A stretch of 64,000 bases of DNA from Cohnella terricola. Lineage in GTDB: Bacteria > Bacillota > Bacilli > Paenibacillales > Paenibacillaceae. The DNA is taken from contig NZ_VNJJ01000005.1 of NCBI RefSeq assembly GCF_007786475.1, positions 248,001 to 312,000 on the forward strand, in the 5' to 3' direction. The position numbers and the translations under genes are program-made. Shown here one piece after another: positions 45,154 to 56,175 of the stretch. The first letter of the stretch is position 1. Each line of letters starts with the position of its first letter. A model generated the notes under the pieces. That model did no database searches. It was given only the letters and a program-made list of their open reading frames with translations, and had not been told where the DNA came from.

Positions 45154-45558
45154 GTGGGCGACAATTCCGAGAAAGACAAAAAAGCGAAACCAATTAACGT
45201 TAAGATTACGCCGAAAGCTCCAGCCAAGGACGCGGGAGGTTTGGAAGAGGACACGAAGGAGCTCAACGGAACGCTTCGGTTTCTATCCGAGAAGCTTGAA
45301 CGGCTATCCATCGATATGGAGAAAGCCCAGTTGAGCGAATACGTAAACTTGATGCACCGTCCTTGGCAGTTGATTATCCGGAATTTCATAGCCGGACTAT
45401 CTAGAGGCGTGGGCATCGCGCTCGGCTTTACGTTCTTCGCGGCGACGATCGTGTACTTGCTGCAAATGCTCGGGGCGCTGAATTTGCCGATCGTGGGGGA
45501 TTATATTGCGGACATTGTGCGGATCGTTCAGCGGCAGCTTGAGATTAACCCACATTGA
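45154..45558 (+). CDS. DUF5665 domain membrane protein
   Basis: A 134-residue protein with a charged N-terminal third, a coiled-coil-like middle (RFLSEKLERLSIDMEKAQLSEYVNLMHRP broken over the family block) and one or two C-terminal transmembrane helices (IALGFTFFAATIVYLLQML, LPIVGDYIADIVRIV). It fits DUF5665, found in many Bacillales and Clostridia. Function unknown. The GTG at 45154 follows GAAGGGAAG. It ends 5 bases before a 150-bp palindrome. Confidence 0.8.
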   Translation: MGDNSEKDKKAKPINVKITPKAPAKDAGGLEEDTKELNGTLRFLSEKLERLSIDMEKAQLSEYVNLMHRPWQLIIRNFIAGLSRGVGIALGFTFFAATIVYLLQMLGALNLPIVGDYIADIVRIVQRQLEINPH

Positions 45559-45562
45559 GTTT

Positions 45563-45712
45563 GCGAATGGAAAAAAACCTACACAAATATATTCCTCTCC
45601 AGCCGCTTCCTCTCCGCCCATTGCCTGAATGATTTCATTGAGGTGGCAATGGGCTCCAAGAGGCGGACGTAAACTCTTACGAGGAACATATTTGTTTCGG
45701 TTTAACATTCGC
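45563..45712. repeat. 150-bp imperfect palindrome (MITE-like or large hairpin RNA)
   Basis: Nested complementary arms: GCGAATG (45563) with CATTCGC (45706); AAACC (45575) with GGTTT (45699); ACAAATATATTCCTC (45583-45597) with GAGGAACATATTTGT (45681-45695), 14 of 15 matched; and GCCCATTGCC (45616-45625) with GGCAATGGGC (45645-45654), exact. A small AATG/CATT stem sits in the apical loop. The element lies between the convergent stops of the DUF5665 gene and ylyA. No clear target-site duplication was found. Confidence 0.85.
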
Positions 45713-45749
45713 AGTCTGGGGAAAATCCCAAGCTCCGCTGAACCTTTTT

Positions 45750-46490
45750 TTAGTAGGGGGAGCGGTCGCGGTCGTCGTCGGGCTCCAGGAGATGGTCGCC
45801 TTCGTTGTCGGCCATGTAGCGGTGGTAAGCGCGGTTGCGCACGACCGAGACGTGATGGCCAGTAATGTCGGTGGCGAGGAAACTTTCCAACGACTCGACG
45901 TAACCGTCGTTCTCTTCGGCTTCGATGAACATCAGGTTGTAATCGTCGACGTTGTTATTCTCGGCCATGGCCGGAGTGTTTGAAGTTCCCCAGGACTCGA
46001 CGATCTGCCAGGCGTCTTCTCCGTCGAAGCCATTTTGATCGCCTTGGCCGTCCAGACTCGTCCGACCGAAGGGGGGCATCAGAAATTCTTCCTCGACCGG
46101 CCGATCGTTGGAAGTATTCTGGCGCGGCTCATGCTCCACGCAATAGATCGCGGTGGGGAGGGCATCCAGCCTTTCGATCGGTATGAATTTGCCGCATGCG
46201 ACGCAACGCCCGTATTCCCCGGTATTCATCCTTTCCAGCGCGGCTTCGACGCGCTCCAATCGGAAAGCTTCCTTCTCCAATAACGCAGAGTCTTTGCTTC
46301 GTTCGAACATGTCGGTTCCTATGTCCGCGGGATGGTTATCGTTGGAGGAGAGCTCGCCGGTCGAATCCCGATAGGAAGCCGCAAGGCCGTAATGGCTGTT
46401 TTCATTTATCCTTTTTCTCAAATCGCTTTGTTCTTCCAGCAGCTGACGCCGAAGCGATTCGATTTTATCCCGATCAAGCCGCAGAGCCAA
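45750..46490 (-). CDS. ylyA: TraR/DksA-type zinc-finger sporulation protein YlyA
   Basis: The 246-residue protein has an N-terminal coiled coil (DKIESLRRQLLEEQSDLRKR) and a C4-type zinc finger (RCVACGKFIPIERLDAL ... YCVEHE, the last ligand being His), as in the YteA/YlyA branch of DksA/TraR proteins, followed by a long acidic C-terminal part. B. subtilis YlyA binds RNA polymerase and boosts sigma-G-dependent genes for germination. There it lies between ileS and lspA as well, but here it is on the opposite strand. TTG at 46490 has GGGAG 8 bases upstream; the GTG at 46499 is too close to that site. Confidence 0.85.
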   Translation of the reverse strand: MALRLDRDKIESLRRQLLEEQSDLRKRINENSHYGLAASYRDSTGELSSNDNHPADIGTDMFERSKDSALLEKEAFRLERVEAALERMNTGEYGRCVACGKFIPIERLDALPTAIYCVEHEPRQNTSNDRPVEEEFLMPPFGRTSLDGQGDQNGFDGEDAWQIVESWGTSNTPAMAENNNVDDYNLMFIEAEENDGYVESLESFLATDITGHHVSVVRNRAYHRYMADNEGDHLLEPDDDRDRSPY

Positions 46491-46673
46491 AGTATCCACT
46501 CCCTTTATCGTCTGGTTGACCTTAGTTTTATCGAGTCGAACTTGTTTTACGTATGGAATCGGGCGGTCATGTTTGGAGGTTCTGTCGATTTTTAGTTGTG
46601 CTTCGTGGACGCTCCTTGGCGCAATGTGATAAAATCAACACGCAGGACAATAGATGAAGGGCGGATATAACGA

Positions 46674-47216
46674 ATGCAGCGTCGTATTTGGCCGATTTGG
46701 GCCTATTATGCAATCGCGATCGTCGTGTTATTAATCGATTACGCGAGCAAAAAAGTCATCAGCCGCAACGTGGAACTGAATACCGAGAGCATTTCCGTGC
46801 TGGGGAACTTTTTTCTCATCACCCACACCCGCAATAGGGGCGCGGCCTTCAGCATGCTGCAGGATCAGCGCTGGTTTTTTCTAGTGGTCACGATCGCCGT
46901 TGTCACCGGCATTCTGTGGTACCTGCATCGCTCTTTTCGCACGAGCAGGCTTTTGCTGCTGCTTGCGCTGGCCGTCATTTTAGGCGGGGCGGTCGGAAAT
47001 TTTCTAGATCGTGCCCTTTATGGCGAAGTCGTTGATTTTCTGCAATTCAACTTCGGTTCGTACACGTTTCCGATCTTTAATCTCGCCGATACGGCAATTT
47101 GCGTCGGCGTCGGGATGGTCATCCTGGATACGTTGCTGACTATGAAACAGGAGAATAAATCGAATGGCAATGGAGAACAACCCCGAGATGCTTCCCAAGA
47201 GCAGCATTCCGTTTGA
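46674..47216 (+). CDS. lspA: lipoprotein signal peptidase (signal peptidase II)
   Basis: The 180-residue integral membrane aspartic protease removes signal peptides from prolipoproteins at the lipobox cysteine. Four hydrophobic helices and both catalytic regions are present: GNFLDRALYGEVVDFLQF and PIFNLADTAICVGV; TRNRGAAFSMLQ is the third family block. Substrates in this window include the DUF4349 lipoprotein and NagZ. The C-terminal coding end overlaps the start of ylyB by 53 bases. Confidence 0.95.
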   Translation: MQRRIWPIWAYYAIAIVVLLIDYASKKVISRNVELNTESISVLGNFFLITHTRNRGAAFSMLQDQRWFFLVVTIAVVTGILWYLHRSFRTSRLLLLLALAVILGGAVGNFLDRALYGEVVDFLQFNFGSYTFPIFNLADTAICVGVGMVILDTLLTMKQENKSNGNGEQPRDASQEQHSV

Positions 47217-48165
47217 GGAAGAAGACGGGCTAGAGGAAAAAGAAAACGAATTTGAATGGCGCATTGAGGAGGACCAGGCAGGAGAACGCGCGGACAAGCA
47301 TATCGCTTCGATGCTTGCCGATAAATCCGTGTCCCGGTCCCAAGTGCAAGAATGGATCCGCATTGGGGCGATTACGGTAAACGGAGAACCTGCCAAAGCT
47401 AATGCCAAGCTTGCGGCCGGCGCTCTGATCCGCGTCGCGCTGCCCGAACCTGAGCCGCTCGAGGCGTCCCCGGAAAATATTCCGCTTGACGTCGTTTACG
47501 AGGATGGAGACGTCATCGTCATCAACAAACCACGCGGAATGGTCGTTCATCCCGCAGCGGGTCATCCAAGCGGCACGGTCGTTAACGCTTTGCTGTACCA
47601 CTGCAAAGACCTGTCCGGCATTAACGGCGTGATGAGACCGGGGATTGTGCACCGCATCGACAAAGACACGTCCGGCTTGCTCATGGTCGCCAAGAACGAC
47701 CTGGCGCATGCCTCGCTTGCCGAACAGCTTAAAGAACACAGCGTGACGAGAAAGTATCGTGCGCTCGTGTATGGCGTCATGCAGCATGACAAAGGCACGA
47801 TCGACGCTCCGATCGGACGGGCCAATCACGACCGAAAGCTGTACGTCGTCACTGACAAGAACAGCAAGCATGCGGTCACGCATTTTACCGTGAGCGAGAG
47901 ATTCGACGAATATACGTTGCTTGATCTTAGGCTTGAAACCGGCAGAACGCATCAAATTCGCGTTCATATGAAGTACATCGGATTTCCGCTTGTCGGAGAC
48001 CCGGTATACGGCGGCAAAAGCGGCAGAACGCTCGGAATGTCGGGGCAGGCCCTCCATGCGGAAATTCTCGGCTTCAAACACCCGAGAACGGGCGAGTATT
48101 TGGAGTTCTCGGCGCCGATTCCCGAAGACATGGAGCATGCGATCGGCATTTTGAAAAACCGGTAA
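47164..48165 (+). CDS. ylyB: RluD-family pseudouridine synthase YlyB
   Basis: A 333-residue RluA/RluD-type enzyme with an N-terminal S4 domain (ERADKHIASMLADKSVSRSQVQEWIRIGAITVNG, seen in parts) and the catalytic motif HRIDKDTSGLLMVAKN with the essential aspartate, then LETGRTHQIRVHM. It converts uridines to pseudouridine, probably in 23S rRNA. ATG at 47164 lies inside the lspA reading frame about 10 bases after CAGGAG; later in-frame ATGs (47170, 47191) would still leave the S4 domain intact. The lspA-ylyB pair is conserved before pyrR in Bacillus. Confidence 0.93.
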   Translation: MAMENNPEMLPKSSIPFEEEDGLEEKENEFEWRIEEDQAGERADKHIASMLADKSVSRSQVQEWIRIGAITVNGEPAKANAKLAAGALIRVALPEPEPLEASPENIPLDVVYEDGDVIVINKPRGMVVHPAAGHPSGTVVNALLYHCKDLSGINGVMRPGIVHRIDKDTSGLLMVAKNDLAHASLAEQLKEHSVTRKYRALVYGVMQHDKGTIDAPIGRANHDRKLYVVTDKNSKHAVTHFTVSERFDEYTLLDLRLETGRTHQIRVHMKYIGFPLVGDPVYGGKSGRTLGMSGQALHAEILGFKHPRTGEYLEFSAPIPEDMEHAIGILKNR

Positions 48166-48259
48166 CTGCAAATGATCGGTGCAATAATCCATGGTGGTTC
48201 GCGGGCAATTCAGTCATAGTTTGAGAATAAAAACTGTGATTTGAAGGAGTGTCGCGAGC

Positions 48260-49513
48260 GTGAGCGTGGAGAAATATCAGACGTCGTTTATTCAGGAGCA
48301 ATTTGCCGTCCGCATTGGCGGTTCCGACTATGGCAAAGACACGAATATTTATAAATTCGAGAAAATAAAGAGGGCCAAAGCTGCGGCGAAAAAAGCCCAC
48401 CCCGATATGGATTTGATCGATATGGGCGTTGGCGAGCCGGACGAGATGGCGGATGCCGGCATCGTGGCCAAGCTTGCCGAAGAAGCGGCAAAGCCGGAAA
48501 ACCGCGGTTACGCGGATAACGGGATCGCGGAATTCAAACAAGCCGCCGCGCAATATTTGAAAGACGTTTTCTCCGTTGAAGGCATCGACGCCGAGACCGA
48601 AGTGCTGCATACGATCGGCGCCAAGCCGGCGCTGGCGATGCTGCCGACCGTGTTCGTCAATCCAGGCGACGTCGTCATCATGACGGTGCCGGGATACCCG
48701 ATCATGGGCACGCATACGAAATATCTCGGCGGCGAAGTGTATAACGTGCAATTGACGAAGGAAAACGATTTTCTGCCCGATCTGGATGCCATTCCGGAAA
48801 GTATCGCCACGCGCGCCAAGCTGCTCTATTTGAACTATCCGAATAACCCTACGGGAGCGGCGGCGACGCCGGAATTTTTCGGGAAGGTCGTCGCATGGGC
48901 GAAAAAGCACCAAGTCATTGTCGTTCACGACGCTCCATACGCCGCATTGACTTACGATGGCGCGAAACCGCTGAGCTTCCTGTCCGTTCCGGGCGCGAAA
49001 GATGTTGGGGTAGAGCTTCACTCGCTGTCCAAATCGTACAATATGACGGGATGGCGCATCGGTTTTATCGCCGGCAATCCGCTCATCGTCAAGGCGTTCG
49101 GCGACGTGAAGGACAATAACGACTCCGGCCAGTTTATCGCCATCCAGAAGGCGGCGGCGTACGGACTTGCCAAACCGCAGATTACCGAGGCGATCGCGGC
49201 GAAATATTCCCGCCGCCACGATCTGCTGGTGGCGGTATTGAACGAAATCGGCTTTCGCGCCGAGAAGCCGAAAGGCTCGTTCTTCCTTTACGTTGAAGCG
49301 CCCAAGGGCATCGAAGGCGGAGAACGATTCGAGACCGCTGAACAATTCTCGCAATATTTGATCCGCGAGAAGCTGATCTCGACCGTGCCTTGGGACGACG
49401 CGGGCAATTTCGTGCGTTTCTCGGTGACATTCATCGCTCATGGAGAAACGGAAGAAAAACGCGTGATCAACGAAATTAAACGCCGGCTAACAGACGTGCG
49501 ATTCGAGTTTTAA
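48260..49513 (+). CDS. dapL: LL-diaminopimelate aminotransferase
   Basis: The 417-residue class I PLP aminotransferase converts tetrahydrodipicolinate directly to LL-diaminopimelate, bypassing the succinylase or acetylase route. The N terminus (FAVRIGGSDYGKDTNIYKFEKI), DMGVGEPDEMAD, LNYPNNPTGAAA and the PLP lysine block SLSKSYNMTGWRIGF (Lys258) are typical of DapL. It supplies the meso-diaminopimelate and lysine pathways and so feeds the murE step and sporulation dipicolinate. B. subtilis uses the acetylase route instead. GTG at 48260 follows AAGGAG at 10 bases. Confusion with other class I aminotransferases is possible but unlikely. Confidence 0.88.
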   Translation: MSVEKYQTSFIQEQFAVRIGGSDYGKDTNIYKFEKIKRAKAAAKKAHPDMDLIDMGVGEPDEMADAGIVAKLAEEAAKPENRGYADNGIAEFKQAAAQYLKDVFSVEGIDAETEVLHTIGAKPALAMLPTVFVNPGDVVIMTVPGYPIMGTHTKYLGGEVYNVQLTKENDFLPDLDAIPESIATRAKLLYLNYPNNPTGAAATPEFFGKVVAWAKKHQVIVVHDAPYAALTYDGAKPLSFLSVPGAKDVGVELHSLSKSYNMTGWRIGFIAGNPLIVKAFGDVKDNNDSGQFIAIQKAAAYGLAKPQITEAIAAKYSRRHDLLVAVLNEIGFRAEKPKGSFFLYVEAPKGIEGGERFETAEQFSQYLIREKLISTVPWDDAGNFVRFSVTFIAHGETEEKRVINEIKRRLTDVRFEF

Positions 49514-49550
49514 GCGGCGATTTTTTCGAGCGGATTTCAAACGGATGTCC

Positions 49551-49579
49551 TTGACACTTCATGTCGAACATGGGATAAT
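49551..49579 (+). promoter_or_regulatory. sigma-A promoter of the pyr operon
   Basis: TTGACA (49551-49556) and GATAAT (49574-49579), 17-base spacer, 11 of 12 consensus positions. The transcript would start near 49586 and read into the PyrR leader. Confidence 0.85.
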
Positions 49580-49585
49580 CATTGG

Positions 49586-50381
<796 letters not shown>

Positions 50382-50426
50382 CGACGGTACACCATCAACA
50401 GCACGGTAGAGGAGGCGCTAGAGAAC

Positions 50427-51731
50427 ATGACGACTTGGATTATTAACGCGAAAAGGCTGAGCGAACAGAACGGAGAAACGGAAATCGCTCACGTACGAGT
50501 AGAGAACGGATTGATCGCCGAATGGCGGGAAGGCGGCTCATTGCCGGATACGACGGGCGCGGAAGTAATCGATGCTCGCGGCAAGCTGATTTCCCCCGGG
50601 CTGATCGATATGCACGTTCACTTGCGCGAACCGGGTTTCGAATATAAAGAAACGATCGCGAGCGGAACGGAATCGGCGGCCAAGGGCGGATTTACGACGA
50701 TCGCACCGATGCCGAACACGCGACCGGTCATGGATACGCCGGATACGATCCGGCTCGTGCTGGACAAAGCGGCAACGGAAGGCGTCGTTCGCGTGCTGCC
50801 TTACGCCGCGATCACGAAAAACGAACTGGGCCGCGAATTGACCGACTTCGCCGCACTGAAGGAAGCCGGAGCGATCGGTTTTACGGACGACGGCGTCGGC
50901 GTGCAGAACGCGCAGATGATGAAGAACGCGATGGCGCTCGCGAAGTCGCTGGATATGCCGATCATCGCGCATTGCGAGGATGACTCGCTCGTAGAAGGTG
51001 CGGCGGTGTCGGAAGGCGAATTCGCCCGCAAGCACGGGCTGAAGGGCATTCCGAACGAATCGGAAGCGATCCATGTTGGCCGCGACATTCTGTTGTCTGA
51101 AGCGACGGGCGTACATTATCACGTCTGCCACGTCAGCACCGAGCAATCGGTCAGGCTGATCCGGCTCGGCAAGTCGGTGGGCGTGAAAGTATCCGCGGAG
51201 GTGTGTCCGCATCATCTGCTGCTGGCGGACGAAGACATTCCGGACAGCATGGACGCGAACTGGAAAATGAACCCGCCGCTGCGGACGCCGAAAGACGTGG
51301 AAGCCTGCATCCAAGCGCTCGAAGACGGAACGATCGATATTATCGTGACCGACCATGCGCCGCACAGCGAGGAAGAGAAAGCGCGCGGCATGGAACGGGC
51401 ACCATTCGGAATCGTTGGCTTCGAAACCGCGTTTCCGCTTCTTTACACGAAATTCGTCCGCACGGGACGCTGGAGCCTGGATTTTCTGCTCCGCAGAATG
51501 ACCAGCGATCCCGCCAAGCTGTTCCGCTTGCCATACGGTACGATGGCAGTAGGAGCGCCTGCTGATTTGATTCTGATCGACTTGGAGAACGAGCGGGAAG
51601 TCGATCCCGCGAAGTTCCTGACAAAAGGTCGCAATACCCCGTTCACGGGTTGGAAGTTATACGGCTGGCCGGCTTTAACGATGGTTAACGGCAACGTGGT
51701 CTGGACCGAAGAAAACGGCATTAACCGCTAA
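50427..51731 (+). CDS. pyrC: dihydroorotase
   Basis: The 434-residue zinc enzyme closes carbamoyl-aspartate to dihydroorotate. The metal motif DMHVHLREPG near residue 60, APMPNTRPVMD, HCEDDSL, HVSTEQSV, EVCPHHLLLAD and TDHAPHSEEEK identify a type I dihydroorotase like B. subtilis PyrC. ATG at 50427 follows GAGGAGG. It comes directly after pyrR, where pyrP-pyrB would be expected, with no second attenuator in the 45-base gap. Confidence 0.97.
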   Translation: MTTWIINAKRLSEQNGETEIAHVRVENGLIAEWREGGSLPDTTGAEVIDARGKLISPGLIDMHVHLREPGFEYKETIASGTESAAKGGFTTIAPMPNTRPVMDTPDTIRLVLDKAATEGVVRVLPYAAITKNELGRELTDFAALKEAGAIGFTDDGVGVQNAQMMKNAMALAKSLDMPIIAHCEDDSLVEGAAVSEGEFARKHGLKGIPNESEAIHVGRDILLSEATGVHYHVCHVSTEQSVRLIRLGKSVGVKVSAEVCPHHLLLADEDIPDSMDANWKMNPPLRTPKDVEACIQALEDGTIDIIVTDHAPHSEEEKARGMERAPFGIVGFETAFPLLYTKFVRTGRWSLDFLLRRMTSDPAKLFRLPYGTMAVGAPADLILIDLENEREVDPAKFLTKGRNTPFTGWKLYGWPALTMVNGNVVWTEENGINR

Positions 51732-51743
51732 GGAGTGATTGGG

Positions 51744-52889
51744 ATGCAAGCAAGATTATTGTTGGAAGACGGCACGCTGTTCACGGGACGGGGCTTCGGA
51801 GCCGAAGGCGGTTCCGTCGGAGAAGTCGTATTTAACACGGGAATTACGGGTTACCAAGAGGTACTGTCCGATCCGTCTTACTGCGGGCAAATCGTCACGA
51901 TGACCTACCCGCTGATCGGCAACTACGGCATCAACCGGGATGACTTCGAAAGCATTCGCCCTTATGTTCACGGCTTCGTCGTTCGTCGTCATGAGGACGT
52001 GCCGAGCAACTGGAGGGCGCAATATACGGTCGACCAATTGCTGAAAGAATACGGCATTATCGGAATCAGCGATGTCGACACGCGCATGCTGACTCGCATT
52101 CTTCGTCAGCATGGAACGATGAAAGGCATTCTAACGACGGGGAACGAGCGCGTAGAAGAGTTGATGGAGCGTATGGGAACTACTCCGCTCGCCATTGATC
52201 AAGTCGCGCGTACGTCGACCAAATCCATTTTCAACAGCCCCGGAGACAAGGAACGCATCGTCCTAATCGATTACGGCGCGAAGAGCGGTATTCTGCGCGA
52301 TCTCACGAAGCGCGGCTGCGACGTCATCGTCGTGCCTCAAGACACGACCGCGGACGAAATCCGCCGCTTGCATCCGGACGGCATCCAGCTGTCCAACGGA
52401 CCTGGGGACCCGAAAGACGTGCCCCATGCCGTGAACACGATCCGCGATCTGCTCGGCGAATATCCGATGTTCGGAATCTGCCTCGGACACCAATTGTTCG
52501 CGCTCGCTTGCGGCGCCGATACCGGCAGACTGAAATTCGGTCACCGCGGCGGCAACCATCCGGTGAAGGAACTCGAAACCGGACGCTGCTTCATCACTTC
52601 CCAGAACCACGGCTACGCTGTCTTGGATGAGTCCATCGCCGGAACGGAACTGGAAGTGACGCACATCAACAACAACGACAAAACGATCGAAGGCTTGAAG
52701 CATAAGCGTTACCCGGCCTTCACGGTTCAATATCATCCAGAAGCGGCTCCGGGACCTTACGACAACGGCTACTTGTTCGACCGTTTCTTACAAATGATCC
52801 GCGACAACAAGGAAGCCAATCCGGAACGCCCACGCCAAGCGCAATTGTCGGAAACGCTGAGAGGAGAGCTGCAGTATGCCCAGAAATAA
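51744..52889 (+). CDS. carA: carbamoyl-phosphate synthase small subunit, pyrimidine-specific
   Basis: The 381-residue glutaminase subunit (PyrAA) releases ammonia from glutamine for CarB. The class I amidotransferase centre is [15 protein letters not shown] (catalytic Cys), with the His-Glu pair in [11 protein letters not shown]; the N-terminal CarA domain has [24 protein letters not shown] at 51744 follows AAGGAGTG at 8 bases. The coding end overlaps carB by 14 bases. Confidence 0.97.
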   Translation: MQARLLLEDGTLFTGRGFGAEGGSVGEVVFNTGITGYQEVLSDPSYCGQIVTMTYPLIGNYGINRDDFESIRPYVHGFVVRRHEDVPSNWRAQYTVDQLLKEYGIIGISDVDTRMLTRILRQHGTMKGILTTGNERVEELMERMGTTPLAIDQVARTSTKSIFNSPGDKERIVLIDYGAKSGILRDLTKRGCDVIVVPQDTTADEIRRLHPDGIQLSNGPGDPKDVPHAVNTIRDLLGEYPMFGICLGHQLFALACGADTGRLKFGHRGGNHPVKELETGRCFITSQNHGYAVLDESIAGTELEVTHINNNDKTIEGLKHKRYPAFTVQYHPEAAPGPYDNGYLFDRFLQMIRDNKEANPERPRQAQLSETLRGELQYAQK

Positions 52890-55800
52890 TGACCTCAAAA
52901 AAATTCTCGTTATCGGCTCCGGCCCAATCGTCATCGGACAAGCGGCGGAATTCGACTATGCCGGCACGCAAGCCTGCCAAGCTCTGAAGGAAGAAGGCAT
53001 CGAGGTCGTATTGATCAATAGCAACCCCGCTACGATCATGACCGACACGAACATCGCCGACAAAGTTTACATCGAACCGATCAACCTGGAATTCGTATCG
53101 CAAATCATTCGCCAAGAGCGTCCAGACGGTTTGCTGCCGACGCTCGGCGGACAGACTGGCCTGAACATGGCGGTCGAACTGGCTCGCGCGGGCGTGCTTC
53201 AGCAGGAGAACGTGAAATTGCTCGGCACGCAGCTTGACGCGATCGAACGCGCCGAAGACCGCGACTTGTTCCGTGAGCTTATGCGCGAGCTGGAGCAGCC
53301 GGTACCGGAAAGCACGATCGTGACGACGGTAGAAGAGGCAGTCGAATTCGCGAACGGACTCGGCTATCCGGTTATCGTTCGTCCGGCTTACACACTCGGC
53401 GGCACGGGCGGCGGTATCGCCCCGAATGAAGAAGAGCTGCGCGAGACTGTAGCCAACGGCATCCGTTACAGCCCGATCGGACAATGTCTGATCGAGAAAT
53501 CGATCGCCGGTATGAAGGAAATCGAATATGAAGTCATGCGCGACGCGAACGACAACTGCATCGTCGTCTGTAACATGGAGAACTTCGATCCGGTCGGCGT
53601 TCATACCGGCGACAGCATCGTCGTCGCTCCGAGCCAAACGCTCTCCGATCGCGAATATCAAATGCTTCGCTCGGCTTCGCTGAAGATCATTCGCGCGCTG
53701 AATATCGAAGGCGGCTGTAACGTGCAGTTCGCGCTTGACCCGCAAAGCTATCAATACTATGTCATCGAAGTTAATCCTCGCGTTAGCCGTTCTTCCGCGC
53801 TGGCATCCAAAGCGACTGGATATCCGATCGCCAAGATGGCTGCCAAGATCGCCGTCGGCTACACGCTGGACGAGATCGTTAACCCGGTCACGGGCCAAAC
53901 TTACGCTTGCTTCGAACCGACGCTGGACTATATCGTATCGAAGATTCCTCGCTGGCCGTTCGACAAGTTCACTTCGGCGAACCGCAAGCTCGGCACGCAA
54001 ATGAAAGCGACCGGAGAAGTTATGGCCATCGGCCGTACATTCGAGGAATCGATTCACAAAGCGGTGCGCTCGCTGGAAATCGGCGTTCACCGCATCAACT
54101 TGAAAGACGCGAATGAACTTTCCGACGAGGTGCTGTCGGCTCGCTTGAACAAAGCAGACGACGAGCGGCTGTTCCTGGTGGCGGAAGCATTCCGTCGCGG
54201 TTGGACGCTGCAGCACATTCAGGATCTCACTAACATCGACTGGTGGTTCCTCGACAAGATCGAACGCATCGTTCAACTGGAAGACGAAATCCGCAGAGAG
54301 CCTGCACTTACGCCGGAATTGCTGTACAAGGCGAAAAGAAACGGCTTGACGGACCGCGCGATTGCCGAGCTGAGAAGCGAAGGTCATCCGAATGGCGCGT
54401 TGACGAAAGAAGCGGACGTGCGCACATACCGTCTCGAGCAAGGCCTCAAACCGGTATACAAAATGGTTGATACTTGCGCGGCCGAATTCGAAGCGACGAC
54501 GCCGTACTACTATTCGACCTACGAGACGGAAAACGAAGTGACGGAAAGCGCGAAAGAAAAAATCATCGTGCTTGGCTCCGGTCCGATCCGTATCGGCCAA
54601 GGGATCGAATTCGACTACTCGACCGTTCACGCCGTATGGGCGATCCGCAACGCGGGTTACGAAGCGGTTATCATCAATAACAACCCGGAGACGGTATCTA
54701 CAGATTTCAGCACGTCCGATCGTCTCTACTTCGAGCCGCTCTTCTACGAAGACGTCATGAACGTCATCGAGCAAGAGCAACCGATCGGCGTTATTGTACA
54801 ATTCGGCGGCCAGACGGCGATCAACCTGGCGGCTCCGCTTGCCAAAGCCGGCGTGCGCATTCTTGGTACGTCCCTGGACAGCATTGACGAGGCGGAAGAC
54901 CGCAAGCGGTTCGAAGCGCTGCTGAGCAAATTGAGCGTACCGCAGCCGAAAGGAACGACGGTTACATCGGTCGACGAAGCAGTCGGCGCCGCGCAAGAGC
55001 TCGGTTATCCGGTTCTCGTTCGTCCGTCTTACGTGCTTGGCGGACGCGCGATGGAAATCGTATACTCCGATGAAGAGTTGCTATCCTACATGGAAGTGGC
55101 CGTGAAGATCAATCCGGAGCATCCGGTGCTCATCGACCGCTACATGCTGGGCAAAGAAATCGAAATCGACGCGATCTGCGACGGCGAAACGGTGCTCATT
55201 CCGGGCATTATGGAGCATGTCGAGCGCGCGGGCGTTCACTCGGGCGACTCGATCGCGGTCTATCCGCCGCAATCGCTCTCCGAAGATATCAAGCAACAAG
55301 CTATCGATATTACGATTAAAATCGCCAAAGAACTGAAAACGATCGGTCTTGTCAACATCCAGTTCGTCGTATGGCAAGAAAAAGTGTACGTGATCGAGGT
55401 TAACCCTCGCTCTTCCCGTACCGTTCCTTTCCTGAGCAAAGTGACGAAAATTCCGATGGCGAATCTTGCGACGCAAGCGATTCTCGGGAAGAAGCTTACC
55501 GACCTGGGTTATCAAGAAGGCCTGTGGCCGGAAGATGAGTTCGTCTCCGTCAAAGTTCCGGTATTCTCCTTCGCGAAGCTGCGCCGCGTAGACCCTACGC
55601 TGACGCCGGAGATGAAGTCGACGGGCGAAGTCATGGGACGCGATCGCTTCTATGCGAAAGCTTTGTATAAGGGCCTCGTTGGCTCAGGTATGAAGATTCC
55701 GAATTCCGGCGCGATCATCGCGACGGTCGCCGACAAGGATAAAGATGAAGCGATTCAAATTCTGAAAGGCTTCTACAACCTCGGCTACAAGCTGCTCGCC

Positions 55801-56094
55801 ACTGGCGGGACGGCAGACGCTCTGGAAGCTGCGGGACTTAAAGTGCGCCGCGTAAATAAGCTTTCCGACGGTTCGCCTAACATTCTCGATCTCATCCGCA
55901 CGGGTCAAGCGCAATTCGTCGTCAACACGCTGACGAAAGGCAAGACGCCTGAGCGCGACGGCTTCCGCATTCGCCGCGAAGCGGTCGAGAACGGAGTTGT
56001 CTGCTTGACGTCGTTGGATACGGTCAGCGCGCTGCTGAACATGCTGCAAGCGCTCCGGTTCTCCAGCGAGCCGATGCCGGCTTTCCAAGCTTAA
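52876..56094 (+). CDS. carB: carbamoyl-phosphate synthase large subunit, pyrimidine-specific
   Basis: The 1072-residue PyrAB has two homologous ATP-grasp halves: [20 protein letters not shown]-type and [18 protein letters not shown] start each half, NVQFALDPQ and [19 protein letters not shown] mark the ATP sites, and an MGS-like regulatory domain ([18 protein letters not shown]) ends the protein. It makes carbamoyl phosphate for pyrimidine synthesis. Codon use appears strongly biased to GAA/GCG/CGC as in highly expressed genes. A weak hairpin (GCCCGGTCC/GGGATCGGGC, 56106-56136) lies before pyrF. Confidence 0.98.
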   Translation: MPRNNDLKKILVIGSGPIVIGQAAEFDYAGTQACQALKEEGIEVVLINSNPATIMTDTNIADKVYIEPINLEFVSQIIRQERPDGLLPTLGGQTGLNMAVELARAGVLQQENVKLLGTQLDAIERAEDRDLFRELMRELEQPVPESTIVTTVEEAVEFANGLGYPVIVRPAYTLGGTGGGIAPNEEELRETVANGIRYSPIGQCLIEKSIAGMKEIEYEVMRDANDNCIVVCNMENFDPVGVHTGDSIVVAPSQTLSDREYQMLRSASLKIIRALNIEGGCNVQFALDPQSYQYYVIEVNPRVSRSSALASKATGYPIAKMAAKIAVGYTLDEIVNPVTGQTYACFEPTLDYIVSKIPRWPFDKFTSANRKLGTQMKATGEVMAIGRTFEESIHKAVRSLEIGVHRINLKDANELSDEVLSARLNKADDERLFLVAEAFRRGWTLQHIQDLTNIDWWFLDKIERIVQLEDEIRREPALTPELLYKAKRNGLTDRAIAELRSEGHPNGALTKEADVRTYRLEQGLKPVYKMVDTCAAEFEATTPYYYSTYETENEVTESAKEKIIVLGSGPIRIGQGIEFDYSTVHAVWAIRNAGYEAVIINNNPETVSTDFSTSDRLYFEPLFYEDVMNVIEQEQPIGVIVQFGGQTAINLAAPLAKAGVRILGTSLDSIDEAEDRKRFEALLSKLSVPQPKGTTVTSVDEAVGAAQELGYPVLVRPSYVLGGRAMEIVYSDEELLSYMEVAVKINPEHPVLIDRYMLGKEIEIDAICDGETVLIPGIMEHVERAGVHSGDSIAVYPPQSLSEDIKQQAIDITIKIAKELKTIGLVNIQFVVWQEKVYVIEVNPRSSRTVPFLSKVTKIPMANLATQAILGKKLTDLGYQEGLWPEDEFVSVKVPVFSFAKLRRVDPTLTPEMKSTGEVMGRDRFYAKALYKGLVGSGMKIPNSGAIIATVADKDKDEAIQILKGFYNLGYKLLATGGTADALEAAGLKVRRVNKLSDGSPNILDLIRTGQAQFVVNTLTKGKTPERDGFRIRREAVENGVVCLTSLDTVSALLNMLQALRFSSEPMPAFQA

Positions 56095-56175
56095 ATCCAG
56101 TATGCCGCCCGGTCCTCTAGCAACAAGGGGATCGGGCTTCTATATGAACTTCAAGCCGAAGAGGAGGAACCGCGA

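Noticed and set aside
45997-46595. Short plus-strand frames opposite ylyA
   Set aside because: Shadows of the zinc-finger gene on the other strand; no ribosome sites and no homology.
52720-54996. Minus-strand 758-codon open frame opposite carB
   Set aside because: Antisense of a highly biased carB gene; Arg/Asp/Phe-rich with no recognisable domain and no ribosome site.
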